A stretch of 22,893 nt of DNA, taken from assembly GCA_025966295.1 (NCBI GenBank), contig JAOPVD010000059.1, positions 1 to 22,893 on the forward strand, in the 5' to 3' direction. Every line of letters starts with the position of its first letter. Position 1 is the stretch's first letter. Under the pieces are notes generated by a model. It had not been told where the DNA came from, made no database searches, and saw only the letters and a list, made by a program, of their open reading frames with translations. Below, one piece after another: positions 14,581 to 22,687 of this stretch. A program made the position numbers and the translations under genes. The DNA is from Frankiales bacterium (lineage in GTDB: Bacteria > Actinomycetota > Actinomycetes > Mycobacteriales > SCTD01).

Positions 14581-15150
14581 GTGAACCTGACCGCCGGCTA
14601 CGCCGTCCTCGCCGCCGCCGACACGGCGCTGGCCGCCACCGGCCGGCACCGGGCCCGGTGGCTCACCAAGCCGCTGCTCATGCCCACCCTGCTGCGGGGC
14701 CGGGACCGGCCGACCCAGCGGGCCCTGGCGCTCGGCGGGCTCGGCGATGTCGCGCTGCTGGGCAAGGGCCAGCTCGCGTTCACCGCCGGGCTCGGCAGCT
14801 TCCTGGCCGGGCACGTGGCCTGGATGGTCGCGCTGCGGCCGCGCTCGCGCGGCGCGGTGACGCCGGCCACCGCCGCGCCGTACCTGGTGGCCTGGGCGGC
14901 GCTGAACGCCTACCTCTGGCCGCGGACCGGCCGCGATCGACTGCCGGTGCTCGTCTACAGCACCGCCTTGCTCGGCACCGCGCTGGCGGCCCGCGACACC
15001 GGCGACCCGGTGGTGGCGACCGGCGGCGCACTGTTCCTGGCCAGCGACACGCTGCTCGCGCTGGAGCGCTTCGGCCAGGTGCACCTGCCGGCGCACGAGG
15101 GCCTGGTCATGGCGTCCTACACCGCCGGGCAGGCGCTGCTCGCCCGCTAG
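14581..15150 (+). CDS. YhhN family membrane protein (lysoplasmalogenase-like)
   Basis: A 189-residue protein, almost entirely hydrophobic with about 7-8 spans. Family landmarks are WLTKPLLMP (27-35), GLGDVALLGKG (53-63), FLAGHVAWM (74-82) and GGALFLASDTLLAL (148-161), the last with the conserved acidic residue of the presumed active site. YhhN/TMEM86 proteins hydrolyse the vinyl-ether bond of lysoplasmalogens; many bacterial members lack experimental proof. The start is GTG 14581, 31 bases after the DrrB-like gene. No Shine-Dalgarno sequence is near it, so it is either leaderless or read through from the exporter operon. Its TAG stop is formed by the same CTAG as the stop of the convergent RND gene. 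Confidence 0.85.
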   Translation: MNLTAGYAVLAAADTALAATGRHRARWLTKPLLMPTLLRGRDRPTQRALALGGLGDVALLGKGQLAFTAGLGSFLAGHVAWMVALRPRSRGAVTPATAAPYLVAWAALNAYLWPRTGRDRLPVLVYSTALLGTALAARDTGDPVVATGGALFLASDTLLALERFGQVHLPAHEGLVMASYTAGQALLAR

Positions 15151-18100
15151 GAGCTCGCCGGACGCCGGCTCCGGCCGAAGCGCAGGTAGAGCGACGGCAC
15201 CACGAACAGGTTCAGCAGCGTCGAGGTCACCAGCCCGCCCACGATCACCACCGCCATCGGGTGCTCGATCTCGTGGCCCGGGATGTCGCCGAGGACGACC
15301 AGCGGCACCAGCGCCAGCCCGGTGGCCAGCGTCGTCATGAGGATGGGGGCGAGCCGCTCGCGGGCGCCGCGCAGCACCATCGCCGGCCCGAAGACCTCAC
15401 CCTCCTCGCGTTGCAGGTGCTGGCAGTGGCTGATCAGCAGGATCCCGTTGCGGGCGGCGATGCCCATCACGGTGAACAGCCCGACCAGGGACCCGAGCGA
15501 CAGGACCCCCCCGCCGAGGTAGGCGGCCAGCAGCCCACCGACGATGGCCATCGGCAGCGTGAACAGCGCCAGCAGCGCCAGCCGCCAGCTGGCGAACGCC
15601 GCCTGCAGCAGCAGCAGGACCCCGACCGCGGCGGCCAGCGAGAACAGCATCAGCTGGCGCTGCGCGTCCTGGCGCTCCGCGTACTCGCCCAGCACCTCGT
15701 GGTGGTAGCCGAGCGGGTAGTCGATCGCGGCGAGCTTGCGCTCCACCTCCCCCACCACGGACCCGAGGTCGCGGCCGGCCACGTTGGCGCCCACGTCCAG
15801 GTGCCGCGAGGCGCCGTCCCGCTCGATGACGTTGGGGGTGGGCCGGATCACCACCGACGCCACGTCACCCAGTCGTACGTGCCCGCCGCCCGGCAGGTCG
15901 ATCGGCAGCTCCTCGATGCTCGCCGGGCTGTGCCGGGTCGCCGGCGTGCTCCACACGTTCACGTCGTAGGCCTTGCCGGCGCGGTACACGTCGCCGACCT
16001 CGTGGCCGGCCACCAGGGTCGCCGCCGCCCGCCGGACGTCGCCGGGCTTGATGCCGTAGCGCTGGGCGGCGGCCAGGTCGACCTCCACCTGGGCCTGGGG
16101 GATGTTGACCTGCAGGTCGATGTGCTCGTCCACCACGCCCTGGGTCCCGGCCAGCACCGCGCGCACCCGCTCGGCCTGCTGGCGCATCACCTCCAGGTCG
16201 TCGCCGTACACCCGCACGACGATCGCCTCGCCGGAGCCGGTGAGCACCTCCCGGATCCGCTCCTTGAGGTAGGTCTGCACGTCCCGGCGCAGCCCCGGGT
16301 AGCCGGCGACGACGTCCTGGATCCGGGCGAGCGTCTGGTCGTAGTCGGCCTTCGGGTCGATGCTGATCCAGTTCTCCCCGAAGTGGATGCCGACCACCTC
16401 GTCCGCGGACACCGCCTGGCCGATGTGCGCCCCGAAGTTCCGCACCCCGGGGATGTCGCGCAGCTCCTGGCTGGCGGCGGTGGAGATACGCACCATCTCC
16501 GGGTGCGAGGAGCTGGGCGTGGTGACCCAGTGCATGAGGAAGTCGCGTTCCTTGAACGACGGCAGCAGCGACTGGCCGAGCTGCGGCACGACCGCCACGC
16601 CGGCGATGGCGATGACGCCGACCAGCGCGTAGGCGCTGACCGGCCGCAACACGATCCGCGACAGCGCCGCGTGGTAGCCGCGCTGCAGCCCGCGCACCAG
16701 CGGCGGGTCGCGGTGGTCGAGCGTGGCGTTGCCGAGCAGCACCAGCGCCAGCGCCGGCGTGAGGGTGAGGGCCACCACCATCGAGGCCAGTACGGCGAGG
16801 GCGTACGACATCGCGAGCGGCCGGAAGAACGAGCCGGTGAGGCCGTCGAGGAAGAACACCGGGACCGCCGCCACCACGATGATGAGGGTCGCGTACACGA
16901 TCGGACCGCGGACCTCGAGCGAGGCCTCGAGGATGATCGCGGCGGACGACCGCGGGTCGCCGTGCGCGCGGGCCTGCCGCAGCCGTCTCACGATGTTCTC
17001 GATGTCGATGATGGCGTCGTCGACGACCACCCCCACCGCGATGACCAGGCCGGCCAGCACCATCGTGTTGATGGTGGCGCCGCGCAGGGCGAGGACCAGG
17101 CAGGCCGCCACCAGCGACAGCGGGATCGCGAGCAGGCTGATGAGCGCCGTACGCCAGGCGAACAGGAAGAACGCCAGGACGAGGACCACCAGCAGGCAGC
17201 CGAGCAGCAGCGCGTTGGTCAGGTTGTCCAGAGCCACCTCGATGAACGTGGCCGGGCGGAAGATGGTGGTGTCGACGGTGACGCCGGCCAGACCGGGCTG
17301 CAGTTCGCGCAGCGCCTTCTCGACGCCTTCGGTGACGTCGAGGGTGTTGCCCCAGGGCAGCTTCTCGACGATGAGCATCAGGCCCGGTCCGTCGTTGATG
17401 ACGGCGTCGCCGATCAGCGGCTGGTGCCCGGTGACGACGTCGGCGACGTCCTGCAGCCGCAACTGCTTGTCGCCGGCGCCGGTGACCGGCACCTTCGCCA
17501 GGTCGGCCGGCGAGACGATCGGCAGCACGTGCCGCACGTTGAGCCGCTGGTTGGGGGTGTCGATCCAGCCACCGGTGCCGACGACCGCACCGGGTGAGTA
17601 CGGCAGCAGGCCGGAGTCGAGGGCGCCGGCCGTCGCCTCCATGACCTTGTCCACCGAGACCCCGTGCGCCCGCAGCCTTGCCGGGTCGACCTGCACCTGC
17701 AGCTGCTGCTTGCGCATGCCCCACACCGCCACGTTGGCGACGCCCGGGACCCCCATGAGCCGGGTCCGGATCTTGTACCGGGTGAGGGTGGACAGCTCGA
17801 TGAGCGACTTGCTGTCCGAGGACAGGCCGATCTTCATCACCCGGCTCGTCGCCGACAGCGGCTGGATCATGACCGGTGGCGTGGCCCACGACGGCAGCGT
17901 CGGCGTGACCGTCGCGATCCGCTCCTGGACCAGCTGCCTGGCCTCCAGCAGGTCGGTGCCCTCCTCGAAGATGAGCTCCACCGACGACAGCTGCGGGACC
18001 GACTTGGAGCGCATCTCCTTCAGGCCGCTCAAGCCCCCCAGCGCCTGCTCCATCGGGACCGTGACGAGCCCCTCGACCTCGGTGGCCGACAGCCCCAGGC

Positions 18101-18254
18101 AGGCGGTCTGCACCTCGACGCGGGGCGGGGAGAACTCCGGGAACACGTCCACCGGCATCGCGGTGGCCTGCACGCTGCCGAACAGCATCAGGCCGGCCGC
18201 CATGACCAGGGCCAGGAACCGGAACCTCAGGGCCGAGGCGATGATCCAGCGCAC
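15147..18254 (-). CDS. RND efflux transporter permease, CusA/CzcA-like (RND-1)
   Basis: A 1035-residue protein of full RND length, with two repeats of a membrane bundle plus large extracytoplasmic loops (about 31-340 and 560-860). The heavy-metal-efflux-type landmarks are intact: FPEFSPPRVEVQT (38-50), RLMGVPGVANVAVWG (165-179), the helix 4 proton-relay region VVDDAIIDIEN (410-420) and GIAARNGILLISH (931-943). I could not identify the methionine triad described for CusA, so copper/silver transport should not be assumed. The start is GTG 18254, 6 bases after the mini-adaptor stop; a weak ribosome-binding site suggests coupling. Last of a three-gene operon. In a monoderm it would export from the membrane without an outer-membrane duct. 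Confidence 0.92.
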   Translation of the reverse strand: MRWIIASALRFRFLALVMAAGLMLFGSVQATAMPVDVFPEFSPPRVEVQTACLGLSATEVEGLVTVPMEQALGGLSGLKEMRSKSVPQLSSVELIFEEGTDLLEARQLVQERIATVTPTLPSWATPPVMIQPLSATSRVMKIGLSSDSKSLIELSTLTRYKIRTRLMGVPGVANVAVWGMRKQQLQVQVDPARLRAHGVSVDKVMEATAGALDSGLLPYSPGAVVGTGGWIDTPNQRLNVRHVLPIVSPADLAKVPVTGAGDKQLRLQDVADVVTGHQPLIGDAVINDGPGLMLIVEKLPWGNTLDVTEGVEKALRELQPGLAGVTVDTTIFRPATFIEVALDNLTNALLLGCLLVVLVLAFFLFAWRTALISLLAIPLSLVAACLVLALRGATINTMVLAGLVIAVGVVVDDAIIDIENIVRRLRQARAHGDPRSSAAIILEASLEVRGPIVYATLIIVVAAVPVFFLDGLTGSFFRPLAMSYALAVLASMVVALTLTPALALVLLGNATLDHRDPPLVRGLQRGYHAALSRIVLRPVSAYALVGVIAIAGVAVVPQLGQSLLPSFKERDFLMHWVTTPSSSHPEMVRISTAASQELRDIPGVRNFGAHIGQAVSADEVVGIHFGENWISIDPKADYDQTLARIQDVVAGYPGLRRDVQTYLKERIREVLTGSGEAIVVRVYGDDLEVMRQQAERVRAVLAGTQGVVDEHIDLQVNIPQAQVEVDLAAAQRYGIKPGDVRRAAATLVAGHEVGDVYRAGKAYDVNVWSTPATRHSPASIEELPIDLPGGGHVRLGDVASVVIRPTPNVIERDGASRHLDVGANVAGRDLGSVVGEVERKLAAIDYPLGYHHEVLGEYAERQDAQRQLMLFSLAAAVGVLLLLQAAFASWRLALLALFTLPMAIVGGLLAAYLGGGVLSLGSLVGLFTVMGIAARNGILLISHCQHLQREEGEVFGPAMVLRGARERLAPILMTTLATGLALVPLVVLGDIPGHEIEHPMAVVIVGGLVTSTLLNLFVVPSLYLRFGRSRRPASS

Positions 18255-18260
18255 GACGGG

Positions 18261-18695
18261 CTACTTGCCCACGCCGAGCTCGGTGCCGTACAGCTCGGCG
18301 GCGCCGACTGTCACGACCGCGGTGCCGACCGCCGGCCCGGACGTCAGGTGGGCCAGGTCGCCGCGGATGTCGGCGACCGTGATCTGGGCGCGCGTGTAGC
18401 TGCCGCCCGCGGTGCTGACGAACGTCCAGGCCTTGCCGTGCACGTCGTAGATGACCGCGGAGTAGGGGATGCTGGTGCGCGTCCCGACGGCCGCTGCGAC
18501 CTCGGCGGTCTCGATGCCGAGCCGGGAGACGGCGTGCGCCGACAGCGTCACCCGCTTCAGCTCGCTGCCGGGGACATCCATCGTGCTCGAGTGCTCGGCG
18601 CCGCTCGCCGGCGCGGCGCTGCTGTCGGCGCCGCAGCCGGTCAGGGCGAGCGCGCCGAGCGGGAGCCCGGCCAGAAGAAGGCGCAGTCGTGTCAT
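18261..18695 (-). CDS. Minimal RND adaptor-like lipoprotein
   Basis: Only 144 residues. A signal peptide with the perfect lipobox LTGC (Cys21) is followed by a short Ser/Ala linker and one compact domain. ELKRVTLSAHAVSRLGIETAEV (45-66), SIPYSAVIYDVHGKAWTFVS (75-94) and the TVADIRGDLAHLTSG-PAVGTAVVTVGAAELYGTE run (107-139) look like the beta-barrel and membrane-proximal C-terminal domains of CusB/CzcB-type membrane fusion proteins. The alpha-helical hairpin and lipoyl domains that normally reach an outer-membrane channel are absent; typical adaptors are about 350-500 residues. It sits between the two RND genes, with an ATGA overlap (18692-18695) from RND-2. No frameshift is evident, so the short form looks functional rather than decayed. 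Homology is judged by eye. Confidence 0.82.
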   Translation of the reverse strand: MTRLRLLLAGLPLGALALTGCGADSSAAPASGAEHSSTMDVPGSELKRVTLSAHAVSRLGIETAEVAAAVGTRTSIPYSAVIYDVHGKAWTFVSTAGGSYTRAQITVADIRGDLAHLTSGPAVGTAVVTVGAAELYGTELGVGK

Positions 18696-21600
18696 CGCAG
18701 GGCTCCCGGGGCGGAAGGGACAAGGGCGACGCGCTGCTGCACGAGGGCGTCCACCATGGGCTCCGGTGGGGGCGCGCCGAACCGGAGGTAGAGCAGCGGG
18801 ACGGCGAACAGCACCAGCAGCAGCGTGCTGACCAGCCCGCCCAGCACCATGAGCGCGACCGGGCGCAGCGTCTCAAGGCCCGGCCCGTCCCCCAGCACCG
18901 CGAACGGTGCCAGCGTCGCCGCCAGCACGATGCTGGTCATCAGCATGGCCGGCAGCCGCTCGGCCGCCGCCTGCAGCACGAGCCGCCGGCCGTGCAGCTC
19001 GCCGTCCGTGCAGCGGCGCTGGCAGTCGCGGACGAGCAGCACCACCCAGCGGGTCGCGAGTCCCAGCACCGTGAGCAGGCCCGCGAACGAGCTCAGCGCC
19101 GTCACGCCCCCGTCCACCTGCGCCGCCAGCAGCGCGCCGGTCAGCCCGAGCGGCAGCGTGAGGAACAGCGCCGTCGCAAGCCGCCAGCTGCCGACTGCGG
19201 CCTGCAGGAGCAGGAAGGCCGCGAGTGCCACCGCCACCACCCAGGCGGACACCGGCAGCGTGCCGCTGGTGTCCGCGGCGGGCGCGATGACCTCGGCGTG
19301 GTACTCGACCGGGAACGTCGCGTCGCGCAGCCGGCCCTCGATGTCCCTCACCACCGCTGCGTGGCCGCGGCCGGCCACCTCAGCCGTGACATCCAGGTAC
19401 GGCGAGATGCCTTCGCGACGGATCACCGTCGGGCTGGACGAGAGCTTCACGGTGGCCAGGTCCCCGAGCCGCACCCTGCCCTTGACGGGCGTCTCGATGA
19501 GCACGTCCTCGACGCTCGACAGGCTGTGCCGCACCGCGGCGGTGCCGACCACCACCACCTCGAAGACCTTCTGCTCCTCGAACAGGTTGCCGACCTCGAT
19601 GCCGGACAGCAGCGTGGTCGCGGACCGGCGCACGTCGCCGGGCTTGAGACCGGCGCGCTGCGCGGCCGCCAGGTCGACCTGGACCTCGAGGGTCGGCTCC
19701 TGGACGGGCAGCCGCACGCCGGCAGCCTCGACACCGTCCACGCCGGCGACCAGCCGCTGCACCCGTTGCGCCTCGGTCCGCAGCACGGCCGGCTCCTGGC
19801 CGTAGACCCGGACCACCACGTCACCCGCGTGGCCGCCGTGGATCTCGCGCACCCGGGCCTGCGGGTAGGTCTCGACCTGGTGCGCCAGGCCCGGGTAGCC
19901 GTCCAGCACCCGCTGGATCGCGGCCCTCGTCGCGGCGTAGTCGGCCGAGCTGTGCAGCGACACCCACATCTGGCCGTCGTTGACACTGGCGACCCGGTCG
20001 GCCGCCACCGCCCGGCCCACGTGGGCGCCGACGTTCCGCACCCCGGGAGTGGCGCGCAGCTCGGCGCTGGCGCGCGCGGTGATCCGGTTCATCTCCGTGC
20101 GCGAGGTGCCGGGTGCGCCCTCCCAGTGCACGAGCAGGTCGCGGTCCTGCATCGCCGGCAGCACCGGCTGGCCGCCCAGCTGCGGCACGACCGCGAGGCC
20201 GGCCACCAGCGCGAGCGCGGTCCCGGCGAGCACCCAGCGCGGGCGCTGCAGCAGCCGCGCGAGCGCGCCGCGGTAGCAGCGGTCGAGCAGCCGGGCCACC
20301 GGCGACGGCGTGGGGGTGCCGGCGCGGCGGCTCAGCACGAACACCACGGCCGGGGTGACCACCAGCGCCACGAGCAGCGAGGCCAGCACCGCGAGGCCGT
20401 AGGACAGCACCAGCGGCCGGAAGAACGCGCCGTCGGCGCCGCTCAGCAGCAGCACCGGCAGCGGGACCAGCAGCAGCACGAGGGTGGTGAACAGCAGCGG
20501 GCCGCGCGCCTCCACCAGCGCTCGGGTGACGGCCTCGGGCTCGGCGCGTCCGCGGACCCGACGGGCGACCGCGTCCGACAGGACCACGACGTCGTCGATG
20601 AGCACGCCCAGGGCCACCGCCAGGCCGACGAGCACCAGGCTGCTGACGCTGGTGCCGCGCCACTGCAGCACCATCAGCGCGGCGAGCAGCGACAGCGGCA
20701 CGGCGACCAGGCAGGCCACTGCGACCCGCCAGGCGAACAGCAGGCCGGCCAGCAGCGCGAGCCCAAGCAGCAGTCCGACCGTCCATGCCAGCGCGACGTT
20801 GTCCACGGCACGCTCGATGAACGTCGCCGGCCGGAAGACCGTCGTGTCCGTCTCGACGCCGCCCAGGCCCGGACGCAGCGCGTCGAGCGCGGCCTCGACG
20901 TCACGGGTGACGCTGGCCGGGTCGGCGCCGGGGAACTTCTCGACCACCAGCATCAGGCTCGGCGCGTCGTTGACGACCGCGTCACCGATCAGCGGCTGGT
21001 GGTCCTCGACGACGTCGGCCACGTCACCGAGCCGCAACGACCGGCCGGGGGTGCCCTCCAGGCTGACCCTGGCCAGGTCCTGCGGCGTGGCGATCGGCAG
21101 CAGGTGCTGGATGCCGACCCGTTGGTTGGGCGTGTCGATGAAGCCGCCGGTGCCGGGGCTCGACGCCTCCAGGAACGTCAGCGGCGAGACCCAGAGCGCG
21201 TTGCCGGTGGTCCGGATCACCTGGTCCAGCGTCACGCCCCGCTGGGCCAGCCGCTCCGGGTCGACGTGCACCTGCAGCTGCCGCTCGCGCTGGCCGAAGA
21301 CGGTCACGTTGGCGACGCCGGGCACGCCCATCAGCCGCGGCCGGATCTTGAAGCGGGTGAGCACCGACAGGTCGATGAGCGAGAGCTGCTGCGAGGACAG
21401 CCCCACCATCAGGACCCGGCTGGTCGACGACAGCGGCTGGATCATCGTCGGGGGCTTGGAGACGTGCGGCAGGATCCCGGCGTGGGTCAGCCGCTCCTGC
21501 ACCATCTGGCGGGCCCGGTAGAGGTCGGTGCCGCGCTCGAAGACGAGCTGGATCGAGGACAGCCCCGTCACCGACGACGAGGAGATGCTCTCGAGCCACG

Positions 21601-21832
21601 CCACGCCGCTGAGCAGGTTGGACTCGAGCGGTGCCGTGACGAGCTGCTCCACCTCGTCGGCCGCCAGGCCCAGCGCCTCGGTCTGGATCTCGATGCGCGG
21701 CGGCGTGTACTCCGGCAGGACGTCGGTGGAGGCGCTGCGCAGCTGCACGAAGCCGATGCCCAGGAGCGCCAGCGCGATCGGCAGCACCAGGTACCGCAGC
21801 CGAATGCTCGACCCTGCCAACCAACCCACCAT
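18692..21832 (-). CDS. RND efflux transporter permease, CusA/CzcA-like, divergent (RND-2)
   Basis: A 1046-residue paralogue of RND-1, alignable along its whole length; for example RLMGVPGVANVTVFG (166-180) and FIDTPNQR (231-238) match. Several core motifs have changed. The helix 4 sequence is LIDDVVVLSDA (411-421), where RND-1 has VVDDAIIDIEN, and the C-terminal-half motif is GLATRWVVLLVRD (924-936) instead of GIAARNGILLISH. It keeps the first acidic pair but lost the E-N and R-N-G elements. Start ATG 21832 is preceded by GGGGGG at an 8-base spacing and opens straight into the first membrane helix; an upstream frame extension to 21916 is Pro/Arg-rich and unlikely. First gene of the operon, ending with an ATGA overlap onto the mini-adaptor. 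The 96 bases upstream show no clear promoter. Confidence 0.9.
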   Translation of the reverse strand: MVGWLAGSSIRLRYLVLPIALALLGIGFVQLRSASTDVLPEYTPPRIEIQTEALGLAADEVEQLVTAPLESNLLSGVAWLESISSSSVTGLSSIQLVFERGTDLYRARQMVQERLTHAGILPHVSKPPTMIQPLSSTSRVLMVGLSSQQLSLIDLSVLTRFKIRPRLMGVPGVANVTVFGQRERQLQVHVDPERLAQRGVTLDQVIRTTGNALWVSPLTFLEASSPGTGGFIDTPNQRVGIQHLLPIATPQDLARVSLEGTPGRSLRLGDVADVVEDHQPLIGDAVVNDAPSLMLVVEKFPGADPASVTRDVEAALDALRPGLGGVETDTTVFRPATFIERAVDNVALAWTVGLLLGLALLAGLLFAWRVAVACLVAVPLSLLAALMVLQWRGTSVSSLVLVGLAVALGVLIDDVVVLSDAVARRVRGRAEPEAVTRALVEARGPLLFTTLVLLLVPLPVLLLSGADGAFFRPLVLSYGLAVLASLLVALVVTPAVVFVLSRRAGTPTPSPVARLLDRCYRGALARLLQRPRWVLAGTALALVAGLAVVPQLGGQPVLPAMQDRDLLVHWEGAPGTSRTEMNRITARASAELRATPGVRNVGAHVGRAVAADRVASVNDGQMWVSLHSSADYAATRAAIQRVLDGYPGLAHQVETYPQARVREIHGGHAGDVVVRVYGQEPAVLRTEAQRVQRLVAGVDGVEAAGVRLPVQEPTLEVQVDLAAAQRAGLKPGDVRRSATTLLSGIEVGNLFEEQKVFEVVVVGTAAVRHSLSSVEDVLIETPVKGRVRLGDLATVKLSSSPTVIRREGISPYLDVTAEVAGRGHAAVVRDIEGRLRDATFPVEYHAEVIAPAADTSGTLPVSAWVVAVALAAFLLLQAAVGSWRLATALFLTLPLGLTGALLAAQVDGGVTALSSFAGLLTVLGLATRWVVLLVRDCQRRCTDGELHGRRLVLQAAAERLPAMLMTSIVLAATLAPFAVLGDGPGLETLRPVALMVLGGLVSTLLLVLFAVPLLYLRFGAPPPEPMVDALVQQRVALVPSAPGALR

Positions 21833-21928
21833 CGGACCATCCCCCCGCTGACCTGCCCGGGAGTGTGGGGGCGGACCTGGCCACCGCGGTCGTCCGGTGC
21901 GCGTAGGGCCGATCACGCAACCGCAGTA

Positions 21929-22555
21929 TCAGGCCGGCCGGGCGACCCCCTCGTAGAGCGCGCCGAACGCCTTCGGCTCACCGGCGCCGTAGTAGCGGTC
22001 GAGCCGCTCGATGCGCAGGCCACCGGCCTCGAGGATCGCCGTGATCTCGCGGTTGAGGTGGCAGCCGCAGGCCAGCCGCTGCTGCAGCGGGTCGAGGCGG
22101 TCCTGCCACGCGCGCACCGCGGCGTCCGGGGCCCGGCCGTGCTCGACGAAGTGGAACGTCCCGCCGGGCCGCAGCACCCGACGGGCCTCCCGCACCGCGC
22201 GCACCGCGTCCGGGATCGAGCACAGGCTCCAGGTGCAGAGCACCTGGTCGGCCGAGCCGTCCTCGAACGGCAGGTCCTGGCCGTCCAGGCCGGCCACCTC
22301 GACCGGGAAGGGGGCGGCCGCGATCCGCTCCCGGGCCAGCCGCACCCCCAGCCCTGACGGCTCCACCACCCGCAGCCGGGTCACGGCCGCCGGGAGGAAC
22401 GGCAGGTTGTGCCCGGTCCCGAAGCCGATCTCGACCACGTCGCCGGCCAGCCCGGCGCAGACCCGGGCCCGGATGGTGCGGGTCTGTCGGGTGTTCAGCA
22501 CGACGTTCAGCACCCGCGGAAAGACCTGCTTGCCGTAGAAGCCCATGGGGAGCAT
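21929..22555 (-). CDS. Class I SAM-dependent methyltransferase
   Basis: A 208-residue protein of the Methyltransf_11/UbiE-like class. Motif I is VVEIGFGTGHNLPFLP (40-55), VVEPSGLGVRLA gives the acidic residue contacting the SAM ribose, LPFEDGSADQVLCTWSLCSIPD (95-116) covers motifs II-III, and ALREARRVLRPGG-type sequence precedes FHFVEHGR. The opening MGFYGKQVFPRVLN is characteristic of a bacterial subfamily of unknown or lipid-type substrate. Start: ATG 22555, with ATG 22546 (MGFYG) as an alternative; neither has a Shine-Dalgarno sequence, and extension to 22636 is low-complexity and improbable. It lies 96 bases upstream of the RND operon on the same strand and may be cotranscribed, though nothing proves that. 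Confidence 0.86.
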   Translation of the reverse strand: MLPMGFYGKQVFPRVLNVVLNTRQTRTIRARVCAGLAGDVVEIGFGTGHNLPFLPAAVTRLRVVEPSGLGVRLARERIAAAPFPVEVAGLDGQDLPFEDGSADQVLCTWSLCSIPDAVRAVREARRVLRPGGTFHFVEHGRAPDAAVRAWQDRLDPLQQRLACGCHLNREITAILEAGGLRIERLDRYYGAGEPKAFGALYEGVARPA

Positions 22556-22564
22556 CGTGCGTCG

Positions 22565-22580
22565 GACGCGGGGCCGCGTC
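22565..22580. repeat. Perfect inverted repeat upstream of the methyltransferase gene
   Basis: GACGCGG (22565-22571) and CCGCGTC (22574-22580) are exact reverse complements with a 2-base centre, ending 10 bases before ATG 22555 on the minus strand. It could be an operator or an mRNA hairpin; in GC-rich DNA chance is a real alternative. A second, odd palindrome GCACC-A-GGTGC lies at 22633-22643 in the same divergent region. Confidence 0.35.
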
Positions 22581-22687
22581 GAGCGTCCGGGAATCCGGGC
22601 GGAAGGCGTCACCTCGCTGCCGGTCGGGCGTTGCACCAGGTGCGGGCCCTTCTCGGCTCGGCACCTGCTCCGCGGAGGACGACGACC

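Noticed and set aside
14562..17597. A 1011-codon open frame on the plus strand
   Set aside because: It covers YhhN in another frame and the antisense of RND-1. Composition is of shadow type, while the RND-1 frame has clear family motifs.
15147..18254. Naming RND-1 CusA with copper/silver as substrate
   Set aside because: The family is right, but I cannot place the substrate methionines of CusA, and no copper chaperone, CopA or metal sensor gene is nearby.
18261..18695. Reading the short lipoprotein as a pseudogene remnant of a full adaptor
   Set aside because: It has an intact signal peptide, a perfect lipobox and tight overlaps with both neighbours, and the flanking sequence holds no leftover hairpin or lipoyl coding. 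It looks like a complete small gene.
18689..22357. A 1222-codon open frame on the plus strand
   Set aside because: It is antisense to the RND-2 gene and the methyltransferase. The translation is rich in His, Gln, Arg, Asp and Ala with no domain, as expected for the opposite strand of GC-rich coding DNA.
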